A stretch of 64,000 bases of DNA from positions 1-64,000 of the forward strand of contig CAYRSS010000008.1 of assembly GCA_964426945.1 (NCBI GenBank), given 5' to 3'. Below are positions 9,104-16,467 of this stretch, piece by piece. The stretch's first letter is position 1. Each line of letters opens with the position of its first letter. Position numbers and translations under genes: made by a program. Source of the DNA: CAYRSS01 sp964426945. GTDB taxonomy: Bacteria > Planctomycetota > Phycisphaerae > UBA1845. The notes beneath the pieces were generated by a model. It was not told where the DNA came from and did no database searches. It worked only from the letters and a program-made list of their open reading frames with translations.

Positions 9104-9394
9104 ATGGACCCGGGAAACCACGCCGCACCAGTCCCGTCGACCGCGCAGGACACGAGTGTCGAGCGCATCCTGACGATCATCCGCCGCGACCTGATGCTGG
9201 GCGCCGACGTGGAACTGACAGCTGACACGCCACTGTTCGGCGGCGAGTTCGAGCTCGACTCGCTCGACGCCCTCCTGCTGATGCAGAGCCTGGAGCGCGA
9301 GTTCGGGTTCAAAATGTCGACCAGTTCGTTCGGCCCCGACGCCTTCCGCAACGCGAGCGCGCTGAAGGCCTTCGTCGACGCTCACCTGCCCTAG
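9104..9394 (+). CDS. Acyl carrier protein of the aryl-polyene cluster
   Basis: A 96-residue acyl carrier protein (from the ATG at 9104; in-frame ATGs at 9023 and 9086 give longer forms with Pro-rich leaders that do not fit the family). The phosphopantetheine site is FELDSLDAL with Ser53, followed by LMQSLEREFGFKM, the usual helix-III region. It would carry the aryl starter and the growing polyene as thioesters. It is the first gene of an apparently co-transcribed set running to 21250 and lies 65 bp before the dehydratase. I see no good Shine-Dalgarno for any of the three starts; a near-leaderless start at 9104 would agree with the TTGACA element upstream. Confidence 0.85.
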   Translation: MDPGNHAAPVPSTAQDTSVERILTIIRRDLMLGADVELTADTPLFGGEFELDSLDALLLMQSLEREFGFKMSTSSFGPDAFRNASALKAFVDAHLP

Positions 9395-9459
9395 GCGACG
9401 TGGCGGACCGGCCTGCCGGTGCGGTGCCGCAGGCCGCGCTCCGCGGGGGGACACGCGCG

Positions 9460-9921
9460 ATGCACACACCCGGCGCCACCACCCCGGTCGAACCCGGAAT
9501 CCCCGCGGGTCTGCCCCATCGGCCGCCGTTTCTGTTCATCAGCGAAGTGATTGAGCGGTCGGCCGCGGGCGGCGTCGCCCTGTGGCGCGTCACCGGCGAG
9601 GAGCCCTACTTCGCGGGCCATTTCCCCGGTGCGCCGCTGGTGCCCGGCACGCTGCTGACGGAGGCACTGGCCCAGGTTTCCGGCATCGTGGCCTTCGCGC
9701 CCGACAGCTCAGCGCCCGGCGCCTTCGCGAAGCTGGTGCATGTGGACGTGCGCTTCAAGGAATCAGTCGTGCCCCCGGCCGAGATCCGTCTCGAAAGCCG
9801 GGCGGGCGACGTGGTCGGCAACCTGCACCAGTTCGAGGTCGTGGCGCGATGCGGCGGGCGCGTCGTGGCGCGCGGGCGGCTCGTGCTGGCTCAAACACCG
9901 CCGGGAGCGACCGCCCGATGA
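9460..9921 (+). CDS. FabZ-like 3-hydroxyacyl-ACP dehydratase
   Basis: A 153-residue hotdog-fold protein. It has LPHRPPFLF and the active-site segment FAGHFPGAPLVPGTLLTEALAQ. His54 and Glu68 have the 14-residue spacing of the FabZ catalytic pair. It would dehydrate 3-hydroxyacyl-ACP to enoyl-ACP. In aryl-polyene synthesis no enoyl reduction follows, so each round leaves a conjugated double bond. The start at 9460 is chosen because of the purine-rich GGGGGGA just upstream (9445-9451); an upstream in-frame start at 9400 would add 20 residues unrelated to the family. Its stop overlaps the next start in ATGA (9918-9921), so the two are translationally coupled. Family-typical length. Confidence 0.88.
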   Translation: MHTPGATTPVEPGIPAGLPHRPPFLFISEVIERSAAGGVALWRVTGEEPYFAGHFPGAPLVPGTLLTEALAQVSGIVAFAPDSSAPGAFAKLVHVDVRFKESVVPPAEIRLESRAGDVVGNLHQFEVVARCGGRVVARGRLVLAQTPPGATAR

Positions 9922-10685
9922 ACCGCGCGTGGGTGATTGCACTCCTGACGCCGCTTGGGGCCGAGTTCATGGCCCGCGCCGAGGATCCGCCCGGCGGCGC
10001 CGCGCTCCCGACCGCAGCGAGCCCGGCGCCGGAAGACCCCGCCGTTACCCGCGCCATGCAAGAGCTGGCCCGCCGCTCGGAGCAGGTGCACGACTTGACC
10101 GCGCGGTTCGAAGAGCAGAAGTACACTGCGCTGCTCCGCAAGCCGATGGTTTCGCGCGGGCGGCTGCGCATCGTGGGTGACGTCGCACGATGGGAGACCG
10201 AGTCTCCCCACGAGGTCATCACCCGGCGGGACCGAGGCGAACTGCGCATCTACTACCCGCAGCAGAAGACCGTCGAGGTATTCCCGCTCGGCCGCCATTC
10301 GGCCATGCCCGACATCTCGCCGCTGCCGGCGCCCGCTGAACTGCGAGAGCACTTCCGCATGGAGCCGATTCCCGTCGACGGTTCCGGTGCCGGCTGTTCC
10401 GACGAAGCCTGTCTCGCTCTGCGGCTCCATCCTCGGACGGCGGTGCTGGCCGAACACATTCGCACCATCGATGTCGTCGTGGACCGATCGACGGGGCTGC
10501 TGCGCCGCGCGGAGGTCAAGGACCCTGACGGCGACCGCACGGTGCTGGTTTTTTCCGAGGTCCGCGTGAACACCGGGCTGAAGGCGGAGGACCTGGACCT
10601 TGACCTGCCGGCGGGCACGAAGGAAGTGCGGCCGCTGCCCGGCTCCTCGCCGTCTGCCGGCGCCGCGGAGGCGCACAAACCGTGA
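9918..10685 (+). CDS. LolA-like periplasmic lipoprotein-carrier protein
   Basis: A 255-residue protein with a short signal sequence (MNRAWVIALLTPLGAEF to about residue 21) and a LolA/DUF-type outer-membrane carrier core. The core includes LARRSEQVHDLTARFEEQKY, KPMVSRGRLRIVGDVARW, LRIYYPQQKTVEVF and a long C-terminal strand set ending LDLDLPAGTKEV. LolA homologues are standard members of aryl-polyene clusters, where they are thought to ferry the lipid-linked pigment across the periplasm. It shares 4 bp with the dehydratase gene (ATGA) and 4 bp with the next gene (GTGA). The Pro/Ala-rich tail (last 20 residues) is probably disordered. The start is fixed by the overlap. Confidence 0.78.
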   Translation: MNRAWVIALLTPLGAEFMARAEDPPGGAALPTAASPAPEDPAVTRAMQELARRSEQVHDLTARFEEQKYTALLRKPMVSRGRLRIVGDVARWETESPHEVITRRDRGELRIYYPQQKTVEVFPLGRHSAMPDISPLPAPAELREHFRMEPIPVDGSGAGCSDEACLALRLHPRTAVLAEHIRTIDVVVDRSTGLLRRAEVKDPDGDRTVLVFSEVRVNTGLKAEDLDLDLPAGTKEVRPLPGSSPSAGAAEAHKP

Positions 10686-11665
10686 CACGCGCCACCACGC
10701 CCATCGCTGCACGGGAGCTTCGTCCCGCCGGGCTGCTCGGCGCGGCGTGGCGGGTAATCTGCCGGGCATCGGCGACCTTCTGGCTCGAGTTCATGTTCTG
10801 GTGGGCCGAGCACTACCCGCCGATGGTGCTGTGGACGCGGCCGTTCTTCCTGTGGTTCGCCTGGCGATACTCCCGTACGATCCAGCGGGCCACGCGGCTC
10901 AATGGTCTGCGCCTGCTCCCGCCCGGCGCGAGCGAGGACGACATCGTCGCCTTCGGCAAGCGCGTGCTGATCAACTTCTACACGACCATCTACGAAATCG
11001 GCGAGAGCTGCCGCATGCCGATCGACGCGCTCCGCACGCGCATCGACGGCGTGGACGGCCACGAGCGGTACATCGCCGCCCGCGCGGTCCACCGCGGAGC
11101 GATTCTCGTCACCGCGCACCTCGGCTCGTTCGAACTCGGCGCGATCTCTCTGATGGACCGTGAGCCCAAGTTGCACCTGATCTTCCGCCGCGATGAGTTC
11201 CCGCGATTCGAGCGGATTCGGGCGCGTTTCCGGGCGCGGATCGGCGTGCGCGAGGCCGCTATCGAAGAGGGCTGGCCGATGTGGGCCCGCCTGCGCGACG
11301 CGCTGCTTGCGGACGAGGTCGTGCTCGTGCAGGGCGACCGCGTCATGCCGGGGCAGCGGGGGGTGCTGGTGCCGTTCCTCTCGGGCCACATCCGCATGCC
11401 CACCGGGCCGATCAAGCTCGCCCGGGCGTCCGGGGCGCCGCTCATCCCGGTGTTCTCGATCCGCACCGGGCCGCACCGCGTGCGCATCGTCATCGGCGAG
11501 CCGATTCCCGTCGCCGACACGCCGGAACCCGGCGGACCCGCCGAAGCCGTGCCTGAACCGCTTCGCCGCCTCGCCGCGGCGATCGAAGCGCAGGTCGCCG
11601 CCCATCCCGACCAGTGGTTGATGCTCGAACCCGCCTGGTGTGAGGACGTCGATCGTGAAGCCTGA
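10682..11665 (+). CDS. LpxL/HtrB-like lysophospholipid acyltransferase
   Basis: A 327-residue membrane-associated acyltransferase of the LPLAT/lipid A acyltransferase family. A hydrophobic N-terminal segment (about residues 35-60, FWLEFMFWWAEHYP and following) anchors it. The catalytic HX4E box is His146-Leu-Gly-Ser-Phe-Glu151 in TAHLGSFELG. Further blocks are VVLVQGDRVMPGQRGV (substrate loop), FLSGHIRMPTGPIKLARASG and a terminal PIPVAD. In aryl-polyene clusters such enzymes transfer the polyene or a fatty acid to a lipid anchor. It starts with GTG in a GTGA overlap with the LolA-like gene and overlaps the following ketosynthase gene. The acyl acceptor is not predictable from sequence. Confidence 0.82.
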   Translation: MTRATTPIAARELRPAGLLGAAWRVICRASATFWLEFMFWWAEHYPPMVLWTRPFFLWFAWRYSRTIQRATRLNGLRLLPPGASEDDIVAFGKRVLINFYTTIYEIGESCRMPIDALRTRIDGVDGHERYIAARAVHRGAILVTAHLGSFELGAISLMDREPKLHLIFRRDEFPRFERIRARFRARIGVREAAIEEGWPMWARLRDALLADEVVLVQGDRVMPGQRGVLVPFLSGHIRMPTGPIKLARASGAPLIPVFSIRTGPHRVRIVIGEPIPVADTPEPGGPAEAVPEPLRRLAAAIEAQVAAHPDQWLMLEPAWCEDVDREA

Positions 11666-14015
11666 GTTCCACACCTCTCCCGTTGACAATCCGCAGACGG
11701 ACGACCGGGTGGTGATCACCGGCGTCGGCCTCGTCTGCGGACTGGGGCTCGACGTGCGCTCGACGTGGACGCGCGTGGTGCAGGGACATTGCGCGTTTCG
11801 GCCGCTGACCGCGCTGGAGTCCGGCGCGGGCGAGCCCCACACCGGCGCGCAGGCCGACGATCTGCCCGAGGCTCTGTTGGATCAGCCCGGCCGCGAGGTG
11901 GTCTACCTCCGTCGGGCGGTGGCCGAGGCACTCGAGCAGGCGGGGCTGCGCCGCGCTCGCCCCTGTCCGCCTTCGCGAGTGGCGGTCGTGATGGGAACGA
12001 CGCTGCACGGCATGCGGCACGCGGGTCAGTTCCTGCGCACCGGCGAGCGCAAGCGGCTCGCGCGGTTTCTCGCCGGCAGTACCGTCGCCGAACTGGCCCG
12101 CGAGTTCGACTTCGTCGGCCCCACGACCACGCTGTGCTCGGCGTGCGCCTCCGGGCTGGCCAGCGTGATCTCCGGGGTGACGCTTCTCCGCGCAGGCCTG
12201 GCCGACGTGGTCATCGCCGGCGGGTACGACCCCATCAGCGAGTATGCCTACGGCGGGTTCGCCAGCATGCGGCTGGTCAGCCCCGGCGTCCTCAAGCCGT
12301 TCTCACGACATCGCGCGGGCATGAAGCTCGGCGAGGGCTACGCGGCAATCATCCTGGAGCGCGCGGGTGGCGCAGGTTCGCGCGGGGTCGCGCCGCTCGC
12401 CGAAGTCGCGGGTCTCGGTGAGTCCTGCGACGCCTATCACCTCTCCCGCCCCCACCCGGAGGGAGCGGGGGCCGCCGCGGCGATGCGAGCCGCGCTTCGC
12501 ACTGCAGGCGTAGCGCCGCCGGATATCAGCCTCATTGCCGCCCACGCCACCGCCACCGCCGAGAATGACGCTGCCGAGTCTGCGGCCCTTTCCGCTGCGT
12601 TCGGCGACGCGCTGGCGGAGGTGCGGGTCGTCGGCTTCAAGAGTCACGTAGGCCACACGCTCGGCGGTGCGGGGGCGGTGGAACTCGTCCTCTCTCTTAC
12701 CGCACTGCGCGAGGGGGTTATCCCTCCGACTGCGAATGTGGAGTCGGGCGAGGCGGAATTCCCCGGTCTGCGGCTCGCCGTCGGCGACGCCCGCCGCGCG
12801 CCGCTTCGGCACACGCTCACCTCCTCGCTGGGGTTCGGCGGCTCGAACTCCTGCGTCGTGCTGCGCCACCCTGAGCAACCGGCCGCCTCACCGGCCGCCC
12901 GATTGGCGCACGACGTGGTCATCACCGGCATCGGCGTCGTGCTGCCGGGAATCACCGGTGTGGAGGCGCTGGTAAGGCATGTGTTCGCCGCGAAGCCCGA
13001 GGCGGCGCCCGCGGCCGTGGGGCCCATCGCGCCCGAGGTCTTCGCGGACTTGCTTAATGCCGCTCGCGTGCGGCGGATGACCGACTATGTGAAGCTCACC
13101 CTCGCCGCGACCGGGCTCGCGCTGCGCGATGCAGGCGTCAGCGACCCCGGCGAGTTCGGCGAGCGCTGCTGCGCCGTGCTCGGGACTACCCACGGCTCGA
13201 CCCTGCTGACGGAAAAGTACTACCGCCAGATCGTTGAAGAGGGGCTCGACGCGGCCAACCCGATGTGGTTCGCCGAGGGAGTGCCCAACGCCGCCGCGGC
13301 CCACCTGGGCTCGACCTACGGCATCAAGGGGCTCTGCCAGACCGCCATCGGAACCCGTGCCGCGGGGATGGAGGCGCTGCTGATCGCGTTCGCCCGCATC
13401 CGGGCGGGCGTCTGGGAGCGTGCGATCGTCGGTGCGGCGGACGAGCACAGCCTGCTTGTCGACGACACGTACCGGGAATTGGGGTTGGCTGACCGCCTGA
13501 CCGCCGCTGGGGCTTCGCCAAGTTCGGGCTTTTGGAGCGGCTGCGGCGCGGTTACACTGGTCCTCGAAAGCGGCGAGAGCGCCCGGGCGCGGGGCGCGAC
13601 GCCATGGGCTGTGGTCGACGCGGTCGCAGCCACCCGCTTCTCCGCACCGATCACGGCCGCCGCCCACGTGGCTGAGCTGTTGACCACGTTGGGGCGGGGG
13701 CGTTTCGTGATGGGCTCCGCAGGCGGCACCTGGTTGGACGGCGTCGAGCGCCGTGCATCCCTCAGGGCGGGCACCGTGCCTGGCGGCTTGCACGGCCGCC
13801 TGGGCGAGTGCTTCAGCGCCGGGCCGCTGGCGGCCCTGGCGACCGTGCTGGCGGCAGGGCGGCTGCCGCAGCTGGCGGCATCTTCAGCGGGCGGGCCGAA
13901 GGCCGGCGATCCTGACACCGTCGAGCGGTTTGTTCAGATCGTGACCGATCCCGGCGGCGCCGTGGCCGGCGCCCGGCTGAGAAGGCTGTCGACTCGCGCC
14001 CCGATCCAGGTCTGA
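11655..14015 (+). CDS. Fused ketosynthase / chain-length-factor-like protein
   Basis: About 786 residues with two thiolase-fold ketosynthase domains in one chain. Domain 1 (about 10-405) is complete: nucleophile Cys164 in LCSACASG, His297 in AHATAT, Lys329 and His334 in KSHVGH, and the GFGGSNS end. Domain 2 (about 415-780) opens with VVITGIGVV, and its nucleophile elbow reads QTAIGTRAAG with Ile565 where Cys belongs. Neither downstream catalytic His motif is recognisable, so it looks like a KS-beta/chain-length factor. In type II polyketide and aryl-polyene systems KS and CLF are usually separate subunits; here they form a covalent heterodimer. The GTG at 11655 has GAGG at 11642-11645; an in-frame GTG at 11640 is the alternative. 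It overlaps the acyltransferase gene. Confidence 0.85.
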   Translation: MKPEFHTSPVDNPQTDDRVVITGVGLVCGLGLDVRSTWTRVVQGHCAFRPLTALESGAGEPHTGAQADDLPEALLDQPGREVVYLRRAVAEALEQAGLRRARPCPPSRVAVVMGTTLHGMRHAGQFLRTGERKRLARFLAGSTVAELAREFDFVGPTTTLCSACASGLASVISGVTLLRAGLADVVIAGGYDPISEYAYGGFASMRLVSPGVLKPFSRHRAGMKLGEGYAAIILERAGGAGSRGVAPLAEVAGLGESCDAYHLSRPHPEGAGAAAAMRAALRTAGVAPPDISLIAAHATATAENDAAESAALSAAFGDALAEVRVVGFKSHVGHTLGGAGAVELVLSLTALREGVIPPTANVESGEAEFPGLRLAVGDARRAPLRHTLTSSLGFGGSNSCVVLRHPEQPAASPAARLAHDVVITGIGVVLPGITGVEALVRHVFAAKPEAAPAAVGPIAPEVFADLLNAARVRRMTDYVKLTLAATGLALRDAGVSDPGEFGERCCAVLGTTHGSTLLTEKYYRQIVEEGLDAANPMWFAEGVPNAAAAHLGSTYGIKGLCQTAIGTRAAGMEALLIAFARIRAGVWERAIVGAADEHSLLVDDTYRELGLADRLTAAGASPSSGFWSGCGAVTLVLESGESARARGATPWAVVDAVAATRFSAPITAAAHVAELLTTLGRGRFVMGSAGGTWLDGVERRASLRAGTVPGGLHGRLGECFSAGPLAALATVLAAGRLPQLAASSAGGPKAGDPDTVERFVQIVTDPGGAVAGARLRRLSTRAPIQV

Positions 14016-14035
14016 CGTCGAAGAGGATCCACCGG

Positions 14036-15020
14036 ATGCCGACGATCCCCGGTCGCCCACGACGAGCCACCACCCGCGTTTCCGCTCCCGCCGCTAGCCC
14101 GGGTGTTCCCCAGTCGCTGCCGTTGCCGCCCTGGGTAACAGCCTTGTTCGGCGAGGGGGCGGGTCGCGTTGTCCGCAGGGCCGCCGGTCGGACGATCGAG
14201 GTTCTGCAGGCGGGGGGGGCGCAGCCTGGTTTCGATCCGCGTCCGCGACACGGCGGCCTGCCCGCCGGAGGTGCTGCGGCAGCAGACGTTCGAAGCCTAT
14301 CAGACCGCCGCGGGGATTCTCCGCGACCTGCCCGCCCGTCATCCGATCCGATTCTGGAACTTCATGCCCGACATCTCCGGATCCGCGGGCGACGGGCTCG
14401 ACCGCTACATGATGTTCAACGCGGGCCGGTTCGAGGCATTCCGCGCGTGGTTCGGCGATGTTGAGGGGTTCGATCAGCGCGTGGCGACCTCCACGGGCGT
14501 GGGGCACGACAGCGGCGAGCTGATCATCCACGTGCTCTCGGCCGAAGCGCCGGGCGTGCATGTGATGAACTCCCGCCAGGTCGCGCCGCGCTGCTACTCG
14601 CAGACGTACGGCCCGTTGCCGCCCTGTTTTGCCCGGGCCACTGTGGTATCCGACGCGTCGCGCGGCGGGTGGTCGGTGCTCGTCGGGGGCACGGCCGCGG
14701 TGCGCGGCGAGCGCTCCGTCGGCGGCGACAGCCTGGAGATGCAGACCGCCGAGACGTTTCGCAACATGGCGTGGCTCCTGCGGACGATGGACTCGGCGGA
14801 TCCGGCCCGTCCGGGCCGCGTGCGCGGATCGAACGCCGCCGCCTGCCGCGCGTTCGAATCGCTTCGCGTGTACTACCGTCGCCCCGGCGATGAGGCCGCC
14901 CTGCGGAACCTGGTCGCCGCACGCTTCAGCCACCTGGGCGACGTCGAGTATCTGCTCAGCGACATGTGCCGGGTGGAGTTGCTGGTGGAGATCGAGGGCA
15001 CCGCGTTCGTGCCGTCGTGA
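14036..15020 (+). CDS. Chorismatase (FkbO/Hyg5/XanB2-like), frameshifted in a G8 tract
   Basis: Two frames together spell one chorismatase of about 327 residues, matching the family length. From the ATG at 14036 (GAGG 10 nt upstream) the first frame gives LPLPPWVTALFGEG and RTIEVLQAGG. At the G8 run (14212-14219) one extra base shifts the frame, and the remainder continues as SLVSIRVRDTA to 15020. That remainder holds IRFWNFMPDISG, RYMMFNAGR, STGVGHDSGEL, YGPLPPCFARA, VGGTAAVRGE and a final SDMCRVELLVEIEG, whose Cys and Glu match family active-site positions. Chorismatases turn chorismate into 3- or 4-hydroxybenzoate and pyruvate. In Xanthomonas XanB2 supplies the aryl starter of xanthomonadin. 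An ATG at 14169 could give a truncated 283-residue form. Sequencing error, phase variation or true damage are all possible. Confidence 0.78.
14212..14219. repeat. G8 mononucleotide tract at the chorismatase frameshift
   Basis: Eight consecutive G between C14211 and C14220. With seven G the frame from 14036 reads straight through to 15020. With eight it ends at 14464. Homopolymers of this length are prone both to slipped-strand mutation and to base-calling errors. Confidence 0.95.
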
Positions 15021-15057
15021 CTTCGGCAGTGGTGCGTCGTGTGCTGAGGAGATCGCG

Positions 15058-16455
15058 ATGGTGGCTCCGGAAAACGGCCTGTGGGACGTGGTGATCATCG
15101 GCGGCGGGCCGGCCGGCTCGACGGCGGCGCTCGTGCTCGCCCGCCAGGGGCGCCGCGTGCTGCTGCTGGAGCGTGCGAAGTTCCCGCGGTTTCACATCGG
15201 CGAATCGTTCCTCGCCCGCAATTTCAACGTCGTGCGAGACCTTGGGCTCGAACCGCGCCTCCGCAAGCTCCCGCACATGGTCAAGCTCGGGGCTGAGTTC
15301 GCCATGGGCAACGGCCGCGAGACGACGCTCTACGCCTTCTCCATCGCGATGGAAGGCGGCCTCAACGAAACGTTCAACATCGAGCGGGCGTCGTTCGACA
15401 ACATGCTGCTCGAAGCCGCAAGCGACGCGGGTGCAGTCGTGCGCCAGGACACATCGGTGCGGCGCATCGTGCGTCTGGCCGACGGCGATGTCGTCATCGA
15501 TACTGACGCTGGCGAAGTGCGTGGGCGCTACCTCGTCGACGCCAGCGGCCAGGCCACCGTCGTCGGCCGACACCTGGGCTCGCGGCGGGTGTTCGAGAAG
15601 CATCGCAAGGTGGCGTACTTCGCCCACTTCGACAACGTGCAGCGCCTCCCGGCGGAGAAGGCCGGCTACCCCACGATTGTCATGTGCGACGAAGGCTGGT
15701 TCTGGATCATCCCGCTCGACGAGCAGCGGACGAGCATCGGCCTGGTCATGGATGCCGACGCCGCTCGCGGGGTGGGTGTGCCCGCGCAGCAGATGCTCTT
15801 CTGGGGCATGGACAACTGTCCGCTCGTGGCCGCGCGGACGGAGGCTTCGCCCCGGCCCGAGTCGAATCACGTCGCCGCCGACTTCAGCTACACCTGCCGT
15901 CCCTACGCCGGGCCCGGCTACTTCCTCGCGGGCGATGCGGCCGTGTTTCTCGACCCGATCTTCTCGACCGGCGCCTGCCTGGGCATGGTCGGCGGGGTCG
16001 AAGTCGCGGAGCGGATCGACGACATTCTTGCGGGGCGGATGTCGCCCGCGCGGGCCCGCCGTCGGTACGCCCGCATCGTCGAGTCCGGCTCGTCCTCGTT
16101 CTTCCGCCTGGTGAATCTGTACTACGATCAGGGCTTCCGCGACATGTTCCTCCACGGCACCGGACCGCTGGAAATTCACCGCGCGGTGATCTCAGTGCTG
16201 GCCGGACATGTGTTCCCCAAGCCGAGTTTCGCCGTCCGCTGGCGCGTCCGCTTGTTTGAGCTGTTCGTGCGGTTGCACCGCTACCGCACGCTGGTTCCGC
16301 GGCATGCGCCGTTCTCACTCGTGCGGCATGCGGCCGAGCGCGCGAACGTGTCCGGCGCTGCCGACCGGCCGATGTCGCGCGCCGCGGATGAGGTGATCAT
16401 GCCGCGCGACCGCGCAGAGGCCGCTGTGGCCCCGGTCGAGGCTCGTCCCCGCTAG
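15058..16455 (+). CDS. Flavin-dependent halogenase-like oxidoreductase
   Basis: A 465-residue FAD protein of the tryptophan/phenolic halogenase superfamily. It starts with the dinucleotide-binding GGGPAG (15-20), then FPRFHIGESFLARN. Lys76 in MVKLGAEF aligns with the catalytic lysine of PltA- and PrnA-type enzymes. WFWIIP (214-219) is the WxWxIP halogenase signature, and GYFLAGDAAVFLDPIFSTG is the second FAD block. It would use FADH2, oxygen and halide to halogenate the aryl head group while it is bound to the ACP. Xanthomonadins are brominated, so a halogenase beside the chorismatase fits. The ATG at 15058 is preceded by GAGGAG; in-frame sequence upstream has no homology. It lies 37 bp after the chorismatase and 12 bp before the ligase. 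A plain FAD monooxygenase is the alternative. Confidence 0.8.
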   Translation: MVAPENGLWDVVIIGGGPAGSTAALVLARQGRRVLLLERAKFPRFHIGESFLARNFNVVRDLGLEPRLRKLPHMVKLGAEFAMGNGRETTLYAFSIAMEGGLNETFNIERASFDNMLLEAASDAGAVVRQDTSVRRIVRLADGDVVIDTDAGEVRGRYLVDASGQATVVGRHLGSRRVFEKHRKVAYFAHFDNVQRLPAEKAGYPTIVMCDEGWFWIIPLDEQRTSIGLVMDADAARGVGVPAQQMLFWGMDNCPLVAARTEASPRPESNHVAADFSYTCRPYAGPGYFLAGDAAVFLDPIFSTGACLGMVGGVEVAERIDDILAGRMSPARARRRYARIVESGSSSFFRLVNLYYDQGFRDMFLHGTGPLEIHRAVISVLAGHVFPKPSFAVRWRVRLFELFVRLHRYRTLVPRHAPFSLVRHAAERANVSGAADRPMSRAADEVIMPRDRAEAAVAPVEARPR

Positions 16456-16467
16456 GGCCCGCTGCCC

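Noticed and set aside
7149..9128. A 659-codon minus-strand open frame across the mqnD region
   Set aside because: It runs through two unrelated genes and shows no domain; mqnD and the FHA gene explain the sequence.
14169..15020. A separate 283-residue gene starting at the internal ATG
   Set aside because: The family N-terminus (PLPPWVTALFG, RTIEVLQAGG) lies in the other frame just upstream and joins it by one base at a G8 tract, so I annotate a single frameshifted gene.
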